Made by a program: the position numbers and the translations under genes. Below are positions 33,088-42,097 of a stretch of DNA of 64,000 bases, one piece after another (positions within the stretch are counted from its first letter, which is position 1; every line of letters begins with the position of its first letter). The notes beneath the pieces are model-generated. The model ran no database searches. It was not told the origin of the DNA and worked only from the letters and a program-made list of their open reading frames with translations. The stretch lies in assembly GCA_964539655.1 (NCBI GenBank), contig CAZIJH010000003.1:35769-99768 (forward strand), given 5' to 3'. Origin of the DNA: CAZIJH01 sp964539655. GTDB taxonomy: Archaea > Aenigmatarchaeota > Aenigmatarchaeia > CG10238-14 > SCSR01.

Positions 33088-33516
33088 ATGTCGACCGAAA
33101 AAAAGGGAATGCTCATAACGTTCTCCATGAAGACGAGCAAGTTCAAGAAGGCTTCCGAGAAGACGAAATTCTTCAGGATGCTCTACGGATGGAAGCAGGT
33201 AGTCCCGAACGAGGAGAAGACGCAGACGTACGAGTACGAGAGGCCGGGGATACTCGACGAGATGCCGCACGAGAAAGTCGACCAGTCTTCGTTCATAGTT
33301 CCGGAGGACGAGGTGGAAAGGATAACCGATTTTTTCGAGGAATGGAGCAACAAGGTCATGTGGAGGGCGTTCAAGGTTTTGCTCGAGGAGAACGACATGA
33401 AAAAGATGTTCGACGATTTCGAGGAAGCGAACGACGAATTCGACGAAGAGGACGCGGAAGGTTATGAAAACGATAGAAACAAGAACAAAAAAAGACAAGT
33501 GTTCTTCAGGTTGTAA
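33088..33516 (+). CDS. Conserved archaeal protein upstream of CDC48, 142 aa
   Basis: A charged, mainly helical protein without membrane segments. KGMLITFSMKTSKFKKASEK then FFRMLYGWKQVV (residues ~6-40) and DEMPHEKVDQSSFIVPEDEVERI (~56-78) read like a conserved core that I recall in other archaea without a known function. The C-terminal third is acidic (DDFEEANDEFDEEDAEGYEND) and ends KKRQVFFRL. It sits 20 nt ahead of the AAA ATPase and is probably its operon partner or adaptor, by context. Confidence 0.6.
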   Translation: MSTEKKGMLITFSMKTSKFKKASEKTKFFRMLYGWKQVVPNEEKTQTYEYERPGILDEMPHEKVDQSSFIVPEDEVERITDFFEEWSNKVMWRAFKVLLEENDMKKMFDDFEEANDEFDEEDAEGYENDRNKNKKRQVFFRL

Positions 33517-33535
33517 TTTTTGGAGAGAATGAAAA

Positions 33536-35836
33536 ATGGCCGATTCAAAAGAGGAAAATGAAATCAGGATAAAGATCGGAGAATTAACCGCGAGGGAAGA
33601 AGCGGGAAGGGGAATAGTTAGGATAGATTCCAACGTGCTTTCCAAACTCAACATCAAGGAAGGCGACGTCATCGAGATCGAGGGCAAGAGGAAAACAGCA
33701 GGCATCGCTGTCCGCGCGTATCCGGCTGATGTCGGGCTGAACCTTGTCAGGATGGACGGAATAACTAGAAGGAATTGCGGAAGCGGAGTCGGGGAGTTCG
33801 TCAAGATAAGGAAGGCCGACGTGAAGGAAGGACTCAAAGTTGTTATCGCTCCTGCCGAGCGAGGAATGATAATCCACATTTCTCCGAACCTGATCAAGCA
33901 GAACATCTACATGAGGCCGATGGTGAAGGGCGACATACTTGTGCCTTCTCCGGTCGTGCGCAGGAGAAACCGCGGCGGAAATATTTTCGAGGAATTTTTC
34001 GGAATAGATTTCGGGATGGACATGGAGAACTTTTTCACGCCGATCGCCGGAGAGACGAGATTCATCGTCACCAACACAACGCCTGCCGGAATCGTAAAAA
34101 TAACGGACGAGACCGAACTGGAAATTTTGCCCGAACTTCCGGAATCGATGAAGCTTGAAGAAAGAGCGATTCCTGCCGTTACATACGAGGACATCGGTGG
34201 AATGAAACCTGTTATACAAAAAGTTCGCGAGATGGTCGAGCTTCCGTTGAGGCATCCAGAGTTGTTCGAAAGACTCGGAGTCGAGCCTCCGCGTGGAGTT
34301 CTTTTGTACGGACCTCCTGGAACAGGAAAGACTTTGCTCGCGAAAGCTGTGGCGAACGAGTCCGGAGCGAACTTCATTTCTATATCCGGTCCGGAAATAA
34401 TGAGCAAGTGGTACGGTGCGAGCGAGGAAAATTTGAGAAAAATTTTCGACGAGGCGGAAAAAAATGCGCCGACAATTATTTTCATCGACGAGATAGATTC
34501 TATCGCGCCGAAGAGGGAAGAGGTTAGCGGTGAAGTCGAACGCAGAGTTGTGTCTCAACTTTTGACTTTGATGGACGGGCTGAAGAAGAGAGGAAAAATA
34601 ATTGTCATCGCCGCGACGAACAGGCCGAACGCAATCGATCCGGCGTTGAGAAGGGGAGGAAGGTTCGATCGCGAGATAGAGATTCCCGTTCCGGACAGGA
34701 GCGGAAGATTGGAAGTTTTGAAAATACATTTGAGGAACATGCCTCTCGCGAAAGATGTTGATCTGAACTGGCTCGCCGAGATAACTTACGGTTATGTCGG
34801 GGCCGATTTGTGGAGCCTCGCGAAAGAAGCGGCAATGTCGGCGTTGAGAAGGGTCCTGCCAGAAATAAAATGGAAGGAAGAAACGGAACTGCCGAGGGAA
34901 GTTATTGAAAGGCTCATCGTAACAAAGGAAGATTTCGAAAACGCGCTAAGAATGGTCGAGCCGTCCGCGATGAGGGAAGTCCTTGTCGAGATTCCAAAAA
35001 TAAAGTGGGAAGATATAGGAGGACTCGAAGATGTCAAGCAGTCGTTGAAAGAGATGGTCGAATGGCCGTTGCTGTACGAGGACAGTTTCGAGAGAATGGG
35101 AATACATCCGCCTCGCGGAATTCTTTTGTACGGTCCGCCGGGAACAGGAAAAACACTTTTGGCGAAAGCCGTCGCGAATGAGAGCGGGGCAAACTTCATT
35201 TCGATAAAAGGTCCGGAGCTGAAAAGCAAGTGGGTCGGCGAATCCGAAAAAATGATCAGGGATCTTTTCAGAAGAGCGAAACAGGTCGCGCCTACGATAA
35301 TTTTCTTTGATGAGATTGACGCACTCGCGCCGAAAAGAGCGGTAGGATACGGAGAGCATGTTACTGAAAGCATTGTCTCGCAGCTTTTGACAGAGATGAG
35401 CGGTCTGGAAGAACTGAAAGGTGTTGTTGTTATCGCTGCGACAAACAGGCCGGACATAGTCGATCCCGCATTGATGAGGCCTGGAAGATTCGACAGGCAG
35501 CTTCTCGTGCCCGCTCCTGACGAGAAGGGAAGGTTGGAAATTTTGAAAGTCCACACGAAGGACATGCCGCTCAAGGGAGTCGACATCAAAGAGCTTGCAG
35601 AGAAGACGGACGGATTTTCCGGCGCGGACTTGGAAGCGCTAGCTAGAGAAGCCGCGATGGATTCGCTGAGAGAAAACATAAAATCCAAGGAAGTGAGGAT
35701 GAAGAATTTCGAGGACGCTCTCAAGAAAATGGTGCCGAGCATCTCTAAAGATGTCAGGTCTTATTACGAAAAGTTCATCGAGAGGCAGAGAAAGATAAGG
35801 GAAAAGGAAGAGCCGATGCCTGCCTACATCGGATAA
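33536..35836 (+). CDS. CDC48/VCP/p97-type AAA ATPase
   Basis: Hexameric unfoldase that segregates proteins for degradation or disassembly. 766 aa. An N domain (residues ~10-195, double-psi barrel plus four-stranded barrel) is followed by two AAA modules. D1 has GPPGTGKT near 259-266, Walker [10 protein letters not shown] and the R-finger region AATNRPN. D2 has GPPGTGKT near 531-538, Walker [10 protein letters not shown] and GRFDRQL. The tail ends [10 protein letters not shown] without an HbYX proteasome motif. Full length and intact in both modules. Confidence 0.95.
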   Translation: MADSKEENEIRIKIGELTAREEAGRGIVRIDSNVLSKLNIKEGDVIEIEGKRKTAGIAVRAYPADVGLNLVRMDGITRRNCGSGVGEFVKIRKADVKEGLKVVIAPAERGMIIHISPNLIKQNIYMRPMVKGDILVPSPVVRRRNRGGNIFEEFFGIDFGMDMENFFTPIAGETRFIVTNTTPAGIVKITDETELEILPELPESMKLEERAIPAVTYEDIGGMKPVIQKVREMVELPLRHPELFERLGVEPPRGVLLYGPPGTGKTLLAKAVANESGANFISISGPEIMSKWYGASEENLRKIFDEAEKNAPTIIFIDEIDSIAPKREEVSGEVERRVVSQLLTLMDGLKKRGKIIVIAATNRPNAIDPALRRGGRFDREIEIPVPDRSGRLEVLKIHLRNMPLAKDVDLNWLAEITYGYVGADLWSLAKEAAMSALRRVLPEIKWKEETELPREVIERLIVTKEDFENALRMVEPSAMREVLVEIPKIKWEDIGGLEDVKQSLKEMVEWPLLYEDSFERMGIHPPRGILLYGPPGTGKTLLAKAVANESGANFISIKGPELKSKWVGESEKMIRDLFRRAKQVAPTIIFFDEIDALAPKRAVGYGEHVTESIVSQLLTEMSGLEELKGVVVIAATNRPDIVDPALMRPGRFDRQLLVPAPDEKGRLEILKVHTKDMPLKGVDIKELAEKTDGFSGADLEALAREAAMDSLRENIKSKEVRMKNFEDALKKMVPSISKDVRSYYEKFIERQRKIREKEEPMPAYIG

Positions 35837-35886
35837 ATTAAATTTTTAATTTTGATATTTATTTTACAGGCTACAATAATTTCTTT

Positions 35887-36447
35887 ATGCCGAATTTTTA
35901 TTTGGACATCGAGACTACCGGCAAGGATCCGAAGAGGGACCAGATAATAACGATACAGTTCGCGAGATTCGACAGCAGGACTGGAAAACGGATCGGGAAT
36001 TTGAAAATTCTTAAATCGTGGGAATCCGACGAGAAGGAGATCATTAAAAAATTTATAGAAGAGTCTGGGATATCCGATCCGAATGTTTTCTCTTTCGTGC
36101 CGGTCGGGTTCAATCTGGGGTTCGAGCACAATTTTTTCATCGAGAGATGCAGAGTCCACAACCTTCCTGCTATCGACGTGCTTCTCAACAGGCCGTTCAT
36201 TGATTTGAAATCTTTGTGTGTGATAATGAACAACGGCAGCTTCAAGGGATCCGGGCTCGACAAGATTACCGGCAAGCCGCACAGCGGAGAAATCGTGCCG
36301 AAATGGTTCAGCGAGAAAAAATACGACGAGATTGAAAATTACATTGTGAGAGAAGCTCAGGAGTTTGAAAAATTCTGCTCGTGCCTTCACAAAGAACTGC
36401 CGGACACCCTCAAGAAATTCAAGTCCTCGTCCGATACCAAAAAATAG
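35887..36447 (+). CDS. DnaQ-like 3'-5' exonuclease/RNase
   Basis: 186 aa of the DEDD superfamily. MPNFYLDIETTGKDP at the N-terminus supplies the first Asp-x-Glu; PVGFNLGFEHNFF near 76-88 gives the Exo II region; the third acidic residue lies in the C-terminal helical part (YDEIENYIVREAQEF). The substrate, RNA or DNA, cannot be told. Convergent with the RNase HI gene; their ends are 3 nt apart. A short AT hairpin with T-runs follows the CDC48 stop in the 50-nt gap before it. Confidence 0.75.
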   Translation: MPNFYLDIETTGKDPKRDQIITIQFARFDSRTGKRIGNLKILKSWESDEKEIIKKFIEESGISDPNVFSFVPVGFNLGFEHNFFIERCRVHNLPAIDVLLNRPFIDLKSLCVIMNNGSFKGSGLDKITGKPHSGEIVPKWFSEKKYDEIENYIVREAQEFEKFCSCLHKELPDTLKKFKSSSDTKK

Positions 36448-36450
36448 CCG

Positions 36451-36957
36451 TCAGTTTTTGACTAAATTATTTTTCTCGTTGAAAACGCTGTTGACCAGCA
36501 TGTTGGCCTTCTCGTTGCGCTCGCGCTCGATGTAAAAATATCTCACGCTCGTGAAAAATGTTTCCAGAATTTTCATCTCCATCAGCAGCTTCAGCAGTTC
36601 CTGTTTCCTTATCCTGTATCTTCCTGTAATGTGGTTCACGAGCAGCTCGCTGTCGCTGAATATGTAGATTTTCTTCCTGCAGTATTTCGCGGCCAGCTCG
36701 AGCGCCTTTATCGCCGCCTTGTATTCCGCGAGGTTGTTTGTGCCGTTTCCGATGAATTCCTTGTACTCCTCGAGAATCTTTCCGTAGTTGTCCTTGATTA
36801 TCACTGCGAACGCGGACGGCCCAGGATTTCCCTTGCATGCTCCGTCGATGTTGATGTACAGAGACCTTATGTACTTCCCGTTGATCTGCTGCTTCTGCCA
36901 GCCCGGATTGAATTTATTTCCAAATCCGTTGCCATTGTTGTTCAGTTCGCCGTTCAT
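36451..36957 (-). CDS. rnhA: Ribonuclease HI
   Basis: Degrades RNA in RNA-DNA hybrids. 168 aa from ATG 36957 (MNGELNNNGNGF); the upstream TTG at 36990 is less likely. Active-site residues: Asp38 in NIDGACKGNPGP, Glu78 in NNLAEYKA, Asp102 in FSDSELLV. The fourth acidic residue is Asn152 (RNEKANMLV) where family members have Asp. The loss is usually tolerated in this family. The first ~25 residues are Asn/Gly-rich and not part of the fold. Confidence 0.88.
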   Translation of the reverse strand: MNGELNNNGNGFGNKFNPGWQKQQINGKYIRSLYINIDGACKGNPGPSAFAVIIKDNYGKILEEYKEFIGNGTNNLAEYKAAIKALELAAKYCRKKIYIFSDSELLVNHITGRYRIRKQELLKLLMEMKILETFFTSVRYFYIERERNEKANMLVNSVFNEKNNLVKN

Positions 36958-37087
36958 AAATTTTCTTTGCAAAAATAACCCTAATGACAATTCAGAACTA
37001 CCTGCGGTAGTGAAAATTTCTCTTTGCGAACTCGATTGAATAACTTTATTTACTCAAAACGGGAAATTTATCTTACGAGGTAATTTT

Positions 37088-37942
37088 TTGACAAGAGTGA
37101 TAGGAGTCTGCAGCGGAAAGGGAGGGGTCGGAAAGACGACAATCGTCACCAATCTCGCGGTTGCATTGCACGAATTGGGCCAGAGAGTTCTCATCATCGA
37201 TTGCAACATCTCCACGCCGCACATGACCTACTACATGGGCGCTTCGGATTACAAGTATACCCTGAACGACGTGATGCTCGGGAAGGTCGACGTGTCTTCC
37301 GCGGTTTACACCCATTACGGGATAAAGTACATACCAGCCTCGCTCGACATGAAAGATGTTATCGGGCTCGAGCCTACAAGCATAAGGAAACATTTGAAGA
37401 AGCTCATCAGTTCCGGACAGGCCGATGTGATAATACTCGATGCCGCTCCTGGGCTTGGAAGAGAGGCTCTCACTGTTTTGGACGCCGCCGACGAGATACT
37501 TCTTGTTACCGGGCCGTTCGCACCCATGATCAACGACGTTTTGAGATGCTCCGAGGTGCTGAAAGCTGTGAAGGGCGCGAAGAATGTCAATTTGGTCTTG
37601 AACATGACGACCGGCGGCACTCACGAGATAAATAACAAGGCTATTTCGGAAGTCACCGGCATACCCGTCATCGGACAGATCCCGTTCGATAAAAATGTTC
37701 TTTTCGGCATGGTCTCCAAGTCCCCTGTGATGAACTTCAGGCCGAACTCCGACGCTTCGATAGGATTCATGCAGCTCGCTTCAAATCTGGTCGGACAGCC
37801 GTACAAGATTCCTGCAAAAATAAAATTGAAGAACGCGATCACCAAATTCAAGAATTACATGCTGCCGCAGACCGTTCCAATTTCACAGGACGCGAGAGCG
37901 CTCGAAGACGAAATATTTATACAGAAATATTCCAAAAATTAG
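37088..37942 (+). CDS. MinD/ParA-type ATPase
   Basis: 284 aa, start TTG 37088 with a GAGGT ribosome site 8 nt before. Deviant Walker A GKGGVGKTT near residues 10-18, Walker A' region LIIDCNISTPH near 38-48, switch II-like VIILDAAPGLG near 117-127. The C-terminus is basic and helical (KNAITKFKNYMLPQ). MinD proteins place other proteins at membranes or poles. The protein ends without an obvious membrane-targeting helix, so a ParA-like soluble role is possible. It is followed at once by a membrane protein gene. Confidence 0.85.
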   Translation: MTRVIGVCSGKGGVGKTTIVTNLAVALHELGQRVLIIDCNISTPHMTYYMGASDYKYTLNDVMLGKVDVSSAVYTHYGIKYIPASLDMKDVIGLEPTSIRKHLKKLISSGQADVIILDAAPGLGREALTVLDAADEILLVTGPFAPMINDVLRCSEVLKAVKGAKNVNLVLNMTTGGTHEINNKAISEVTGIPVIGQIPFDKNVLFGMVSKSPVMNFRPNSDASIGFMQLASNLVGQPYKIPAKIKLKNAITKFKNYMLPQTVPISQDARALEDEIFIQKYSKN

Positions 37943-37955
37943 TTGATTGTTTTTG

Positions 37956-38738
37956 ATGATTGTCAAAATTTTGAGAGCACTGGGAAAATTTGTTTTCAGC
38001 ATCCTTTTCAGCCTGCTGCTTGTTTCGTCTCTTCTCGTCATGAGCGTCGCGAATTTCACGGAGTTCGGCAATTTAAATAAAATTGTCGGAAGCCTCATCA
38101 GCGGCCAGCTCACCAGCGGTGGCACGCCTGAAGAAATCAGCGCGGGACTTTTACAGCTGAAAGAACTGTGCGCGTCATCCGAAACGAAATCCATCAGTCT
38201 CAGCGGGTCCGGTGAGGATCTCACTTTTGATTGCAGCCAGGTTGAAAATCTCGACGAAAGCAATGTGGGCGCGGCGATGGGCGGGCAGATTCTCGAGAAA
38301 ATTTATTACAAGGAGTACGGTTGCGACTTCCTTTCCTGCGTCACCCAGTCAGAAAAGCCGAGCATCACGATTTTATTTTCAAAAAATGCGAACGATTTCT
38401 TCAAACAAATTCAAATTTACGTTTGGATTGCAACGGCGGTGATTGGCGGGATACTTTTCTTTTTGATCGAAACATGGTCGGGACGCCTCAGGAGCTTCGG
38501 TATAAATTTCATTTTCGTCGGGCTTCCGTTCTTCGTCATGAATTACTTCAAGGGAAAATTGCTGAGCGCAGTTCCTGAGCAGTTTGTTGCCGCTGCCGGC
38601 CCGCTTCTTGACAGCCTGTTCAAGCCGGTCGAGCAAATCTACATGATTATGCTTGTCGGCGGCGTGATTCTTGTCGTTGCTAGCTTTGTTGTCAAGTACA
38701 AGATAGAAAATGCTGCAAAATCTTCCCAAATTAAGTGA
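37956..38738 (+). CDS. Membrane protein with extracytoplasmic domain, linked to the MinD-like gene
   Basis: About 260 aa from ATG 37956. A hydrophobic N-terminal helix (residues ~10-35) anchors a polar domain (~36-155) with cysteines (LCASSE, FDCSQV, YGCDFLSCV). Three more hydrophobic helices (~152-175, 186-200 and 228-250) form the C-terminal part, ending ENAAKSSQIK. It starts 13 nt after the MinD-like stop. The pair may place an envelope or division component. No family recognised. Confidence 0.6.
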   Translation: MIVKILRALGKFVFSILFSLLLVSSLLVMSVANFTEFGNLNKIVGSLISGQLTSGGTPEEISAGLLQLKELCASSETKSISLSGSGEDLTFDCSQVENLDESNVGAAMGGQILEKIYYKEYGCDFLSCVTQSEKPSITILFSKNANDFFKQIQIYVWIATAVIGGILFFLIETWSGRLRSFGINFIFVGLPFFVMNYFKGKLLSAVPEQFVAAAGPLLDSLFKPVEQIYMIMLVGGVILVVASFVVKYKIENAAKSSQIK

Positions 38739-38743
38739 AACGC

Positions 38744-38884
38744 CTATCCGATATAGCGAATATCCTTTCCGTTTTCCTCGACTATCTCGTTGTATTTCTC
38801 GATCTGGGCTTCTATGAAGTCGTCGACAGTTTTGACGCGTCTGATTTTCCTGATTCTTTTTTTGATTCTTGGCAACTTCGACAT
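38744..38884 (-). CDS. Small basic protein, 46 aa
   Basis: Start ATG 38882-38884, stop TAG 38744-38746. The product (MSKLPRIKKRIRKIRR then VKTVDDFIEAQIEKYNEIVEENGK) has a strongly basic N-terminus that could contact nucleic acid and an acidic helix after it, ending DIRYIG. No family recognised. Convergent with the membrane gene before it and divergent from the zinc-ribbon gene at 38953, with 68 nt between. Confidence 0.55.
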   Translation of the reverse strand: MSKLPRIKKRIRKIRRVKTVDDFIEAQIEKYNEIVEENGKDIRYIG

Positions 38885-38952
38885 AATATTTATTAGAAGT
38901 ATAAACTAAAATATCTTTCTATAATTTCGGGCAAAAATCGAGGAAAAATGCA

Positions 38953-39090
38953 ATGAAATCGCGACAATTCTGCAAAAATCACGGGAAAGTTGAGTTCGAC
39001 GACATACAGATCAAGAACGGCGGCCCGATCTGCAGGAAATGCTCGTCGGTTTTGGAATTCGGCGAAGTGAAGCCGAGAAGGATCAAATAA
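38953..39090 (+). CDS. Small zinc-ribbon-like protein, 45 aa
   Basis: ATG 38953 to TAA 39088-39090. Product MKSRQFCKNHGKVEFDDIQI then KNGGPICRKCSSVLEFGEVK carries Cys7 and His10, then Cys32-x-x-Cys35, the layout of a short zinc ribbon. Tail PRRIK is basic. No family assigned. It is an isolated short gene, convergent with pyrE. Confidence 0.6.
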   Translation: MKSRQFCKNHGKVEFDDIQIKNGGPICRKCSSVLEFGEVKPRRIK

Positions 39091-39094
39091 AATA

Positions 39095-39850
39095 TCAATT
39101 AAATTTTTGTGTGTGTTTCTTTACATACTCTTCGTCAAGTTTTCTTGTCTTTGTAAATTCTACCGCAACATTGTGCTGCTCGGCAGAAATAAGTTGCTCT
39201 TGATGCAAGCAATTAATCATGTCAAGAATGTTCATGAGATAGTGTGTCCTTATGCCATTTGGACTGACTGGAGTTTTGTGCTGCAACAATTCCTCTGGAC
39301 CGCCCTGTAATCTGGTAAGCAAAACCAACAAATCATCGACTCTTACATTTATTCCGTCCTTCTCTGCTTGGTAAATTATGGATTGGATGGCGCCCTTCTT
39401 GCTTTTGGACGAAGTTATCAAATCGTCAACCAAAACAATTCTATCTCTGTCTCGCATGAACGCTTCCACGTTGCGTTTCATTCCGTAGGCTTTTTCGCCC
39501 TCTTCAACATAGCCGACCGGGATTCCCGTCCTTTCCCAGAGCGCACCGGCATACAGTTGGCTCGCCTTTGGAATGCTGATGATCAAATCGATATTGTCCG
39601 CGCCGATGTCTTCCTTGATCATAAGTTCGTAAGCGTCAACAATGTGCTCGCCGAGAACCTTTCCATCAACCATCACACGAGTGGACATCATCGGGCGCAA
39701 ATCAACATAGTACGGGCTCAACGAGCCGTCCGTCAATGTATAACAACCGAAATTAATTCCTCCCGCCTGCTTGATGCCGACGCTGATGTTCCTGATTAAT
39801 TTTTTCCTTTCGTCAGAAATCTGCGCCGTTTTTTGATCCATGCGTCTCAC
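39095..39850 (-). CDS. pyrE: Orotate phosphoribosyltransferase (PyrE)
   Basis: Attaches PRPP to orotate. 251 aa, longer than typical by about 50 residues. The PRPP loop reads RIVLVDDLITSSKSKKGAI near 144-162 and the preceding YAGALWERTGIPVGYVEEGEKAYGMKRN carries the substrate site. The 251-aa reading starts at GTG 39850, which overlaps the pyrF stop as GTGA; ATG 39841 (MDQKTAQ) is an alternative. Operon with pyrF upstream. Confidence 0.85.
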   Translation of the reverse strand: MRRMDQKTAQISDERKKLIRNISVGIKQAGGINFGCYTLTDGSLSPYYVDLRPMMSTRVMVDGKVLGEHIVDAYELMIKEDIGADNIDLIISIPKASQLYAGALWERTGIPVGYVEEGEKAYGMKRNVEAFMRDRDRIVLVDDLITSSKSKKGAIQSIIYQAEKDGINVRVDDLLVLLTRLQGGPEELLQHKTPVSPNGIRTHYLMNILDMINCLHQEQLISAEQHNVAVEFTKTRKLDEEYVKKHTQKFN

Positions 39851-40659
39851 AAATTCCTTGCCATATCTTGCAATATTCCGTAAGCATTTTTACGCATCTC
39901 GTCAGGAGTGGCTGGTATAAGTTTGCCGGGGTTTTTTGAATCTTCGACGTGTGTAATTGTCCTTCCGGCTACAAGAATAGTTGAACCATATTTTATCGCA
40001 TTACCTGGAGTGAACACCCTATCTTTATTTTGATCTGCTCCGACGGCTCCGCCAACGGCCTGTATTCCAGGTGTGACATACATGAATGGTCCATTTAGTT
40101 CTGGAACTTGTTTCAAAGCGTACAATTCTGCAGCAGAACAAACAACTCCGTCAAGCCCACAACTTTTTGCAAGCTTTGCATAACATACAACTTTATCGGT
40201 AACTGTTCCCGGAATTTCTAGTTCTTCATTCAGTTGTTTATCTTTGATACTTGTCAAAACTGTAACTCCCCAAACATTTGGAATCTGTGTATTGTAAATT
40301 TCTGCTCCTTCTCTAGCACCCTGTAAAGCAGCTCTCATCATTTCCGAAGCGCCATCGGCATGTAAATTAAATGCATATACACCGAGCTTACTTGCTCCTC
40401 TAGCGGCGCCTAAAACTGTGTTCTTAATATCCTTCAACTTGATGTCCCAAAAAGTTTGGACTCCTTCTTGGTTCATTAAATCAACAATGTTGACGCCTTC
40501 GCTAACGGAGTATGTAATTAATTCGTAACCAACTTTCACCAAACCAATATAATCACGGAGTTCTCTTACCAATGAAATCGCTTTTTTCGAAGAATCGACG
40601 TCCAAAGGAAGGCACAATCTGCTCCTTGCAATTTGCTCTTTTTGAGTTAGAACCACCAT
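39847..40659 (-). CDS. pyrF: Orotidine 5'-phosphate decarboxylase (PyrF)
   Basis: Decarboxylates OMP to UMP. 270 aa. TIM-barrel motifs: LCLPLDVDSSKKAISLV near 17-33, FWDIKLKDIKNTVLGAA near 70-86 with the catalytic Lys-x-x-Asp, and YVTPGIQAVGG near 197-207. With pyrE it gives the last two steps of UMP synthesis. No PyrB, C, D or I gene appears here, so the earlier steps are elsewhere or missing. First of the minus-strand pair. Confidence 0.88.
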   Translation of the reverse strand: MVVLTQKEQIARSRLCLPLDVDSSKKAISLVRELRDYIGLVKVGYELITYSVSEGVNIVDLMNQEGVQTFWDIKLKDIKNTVLGAARGASKLGVYAFNLHADGASEMMRAALQGAREGAEIYNTQIPNVWGVTVLTSIKDKQLNEELEIPGTVTDKVVCYAKLAKSCGLDGVVCSAAELYALKQVPELNGPFMYVTPGIQAVGGAVGADQNKDRVFTPGNAIKYGSTILVAGRTITHVEDSKNPGKLIPATPDEMRKNAYGILQDMARNL

Positions 40660-40720
40660 GCTACCAACTTTAAATAAAATTAGAAAAAATATAAGCTTGC
40701 GTGGTGGTATCGGTGTGCCA

Positions 40721-41470
40721 CTATTCCGAGTATTCCCAAAGTATCTTGAAATACTGCCTGAAATTCTCGGCGACGTTCTTGTTCTCGATCAGGACAGCGA
40801 CCGGATTCGACCACATGATTATCGCGACCTTGTCGCCGTATATGTTGATTGCGATGTGCTCGTTCAATTTTTTCGGTATGAATCTGATCTTCGTGAATGG
40901 CGACTTCGAAAGTTTCAGCGCTCGCTCGCGATCGTCCTTGTTGAAAAGCAGCTTCTCCTTTATTCCGAGTCTTATTCTTTTTTCGTGGAATTTTTCCAGA
41001 TGATTCTTGATCGGCAGAGGAGGTTCGTGCGCGCCGAGGACAAGATTCGGTTTTGACTCTTTCAGGATGTTGTCCAAGACGAACTTTACTCCGCTGACCC
41101 CCTTGTGTATGCTTACGAAATCTTCGTTCTTCGAGACGTTGTGAATCGGAAGAAGCTCGGATATCGCGGAAAGCACGTTCGCTTCCTTCTTTTTCAATTT
41201 CTCTTTTTCCTCCTCAAGCATGTCCAGTAAAAAATACGGATTTGTGGCCCGGTAAAATCTTTTGTTGTCTTTGACCAAAAAATTAATCAGCCCAGTCGAA
41301 AGTAAATTTTCCAAAGAATCATATACATTTCTTCTGTGAATTCCAGATTTTTTAGAAACCATTTCTGCAGTCGCGGATCCAAGATTCAGTAGAGCAAGAT
41401 AAATTTTCGCTTTGTTTTTAGACAGCCCTATGTCTTCAAGTAATTTTTCCTTATCTACCATTACGCTCAT
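40721..41470 (-). CDS. TrmB-family transcription regulator
   Basis: 249 aa. Residues ~6-70 are a winged helix (LLEDIGLSKNKAKIYLALLNLGSATAEMVSKKSGI…RNVYDSLENLLSTGL). The rest is a PLD-like sensor/effector domain (NLVLGAHEPPLP, GDKVAIIMWSNPVAVLIENK) that in TrmB proteins binds sugars. It may control the neighbouring pyrimidine genes, by context. The start (ATG 41470 or 41461) overlaps the upstream HAD gene by 11-20 nt, so the two are translated together. Confidence 0.82.
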   Translation of the reverse strand: MSVMVDKEKLLEDIGLSKNKAKIYLALLNLGSATAEMVSKKSGIHRRNVYDSLENLLSTGLINFLVKDNKRFYRATNPYFLLDMLEEEKEKLKKKEANVLSAISELLPIHNVSKNEDFVSIHKGVSGVKFVLDNILKESKPNLVLGAHEPPLPIKNHLEKFHEKRIRLGIKEKLLFNKDDRERALKLSKSPFTKIRFIPKKLNEHIAINIYGDKVAIIMWSNPVAVLIENKNVAENFRQYFKILWEYSE

Positions 41471-42056
41471 ATCCCAAAAAAGAATTTATTCCAGGCGTAA
41501 CTTTATTCCCATTCATTCCAACTTTGATCCCCGCATCCACGTTGCACAACTTGTCATCATGAAAATCTATTTTCCAAGCCGGAAGATTCATCTTGATGGC
41601 AGGAAGTTCCATCATCCCAATTTCAGGTTTTCTCATGTGGACTTGGCAAGAAGAAATTACAACGTCGAAAATTTTTGAAAGGCCATATCTTTTGTCCCAT
41701 GCCTCTAACCAATTATCTGGAGAATTTGTTAACAATCCCAAAACATATTTTGGTCTTAGTTTTTTGACTGTTTCCAAGGATTGGTAAGGACGAGCTCCAT
41801 CAATTACCTTACGATTAATGTCTTCAATCTGTCCATTTGTCAGCTCGATTCCGACTTCTCTGAATGTATTTCTCCAAAATTCTCTATATCCTATCTGACC
41901 TAAAAAGAAAGGTTTCAAATGTTTGTCTTTTGCATATTGTAATGTTCCTTCTTCTAAACGATGTGTTTTCTCATAAATTCCTACAACTGGTGGAAAAGAG
42001 TCTTCCAACAGGACTCCCAATAAGTCCGCGACAATACCTTGTTTGCGATCTGTCAC
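41451..42056 (-). CDS. HAD-family phosphatase
   Basis: 201 aa from GTG 42056. Motif I is ADLLGVLLED, with the nucleophile Asp near residue 11 but a Leu where most HADs have the second Asp (DLxGV is seen in some subfamilies). Motif II LLTNSP near 108-113, motif III lysine in MRKPE near 141, motif IV FHDDKLCNVDAG near 164-175. Perhaps a nucleotidase or sugar phosphatase in the pyrimidine cluster. The substrate is unknown. Confidence 0.72.
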   Translation of the reverse strand: MTDRKQGIVADLLGVLLEDSFPPVVGIYEKTHRLEEGTLQYAKDKHLKPFFLGQIGYREFWRNTFREVGIELTNGQIEDINRKVIDGARPYQSLETVKKLRPKYVLGLLTNSPDNWLEAWDKRYGLSKIFDVVISSCQVHMRKPEIGMMELPAIKMNLPAWKIDFHDDKLCNVDAGIKVGMNGNKVTPGINSFLGYERNGR

Positions 42057-42097
42057 AAAATCTTATAGATAAGTAATCTTTAAATCCACATCGAGAA

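Noticed and set aside
33055..33906. Open frame of about 283 codons opposite the CDC48 operon start
   Set aside because: It covers the 142-aa gene and the CDC48 N-terminus in reverse. No ribosome site or family motif is present.
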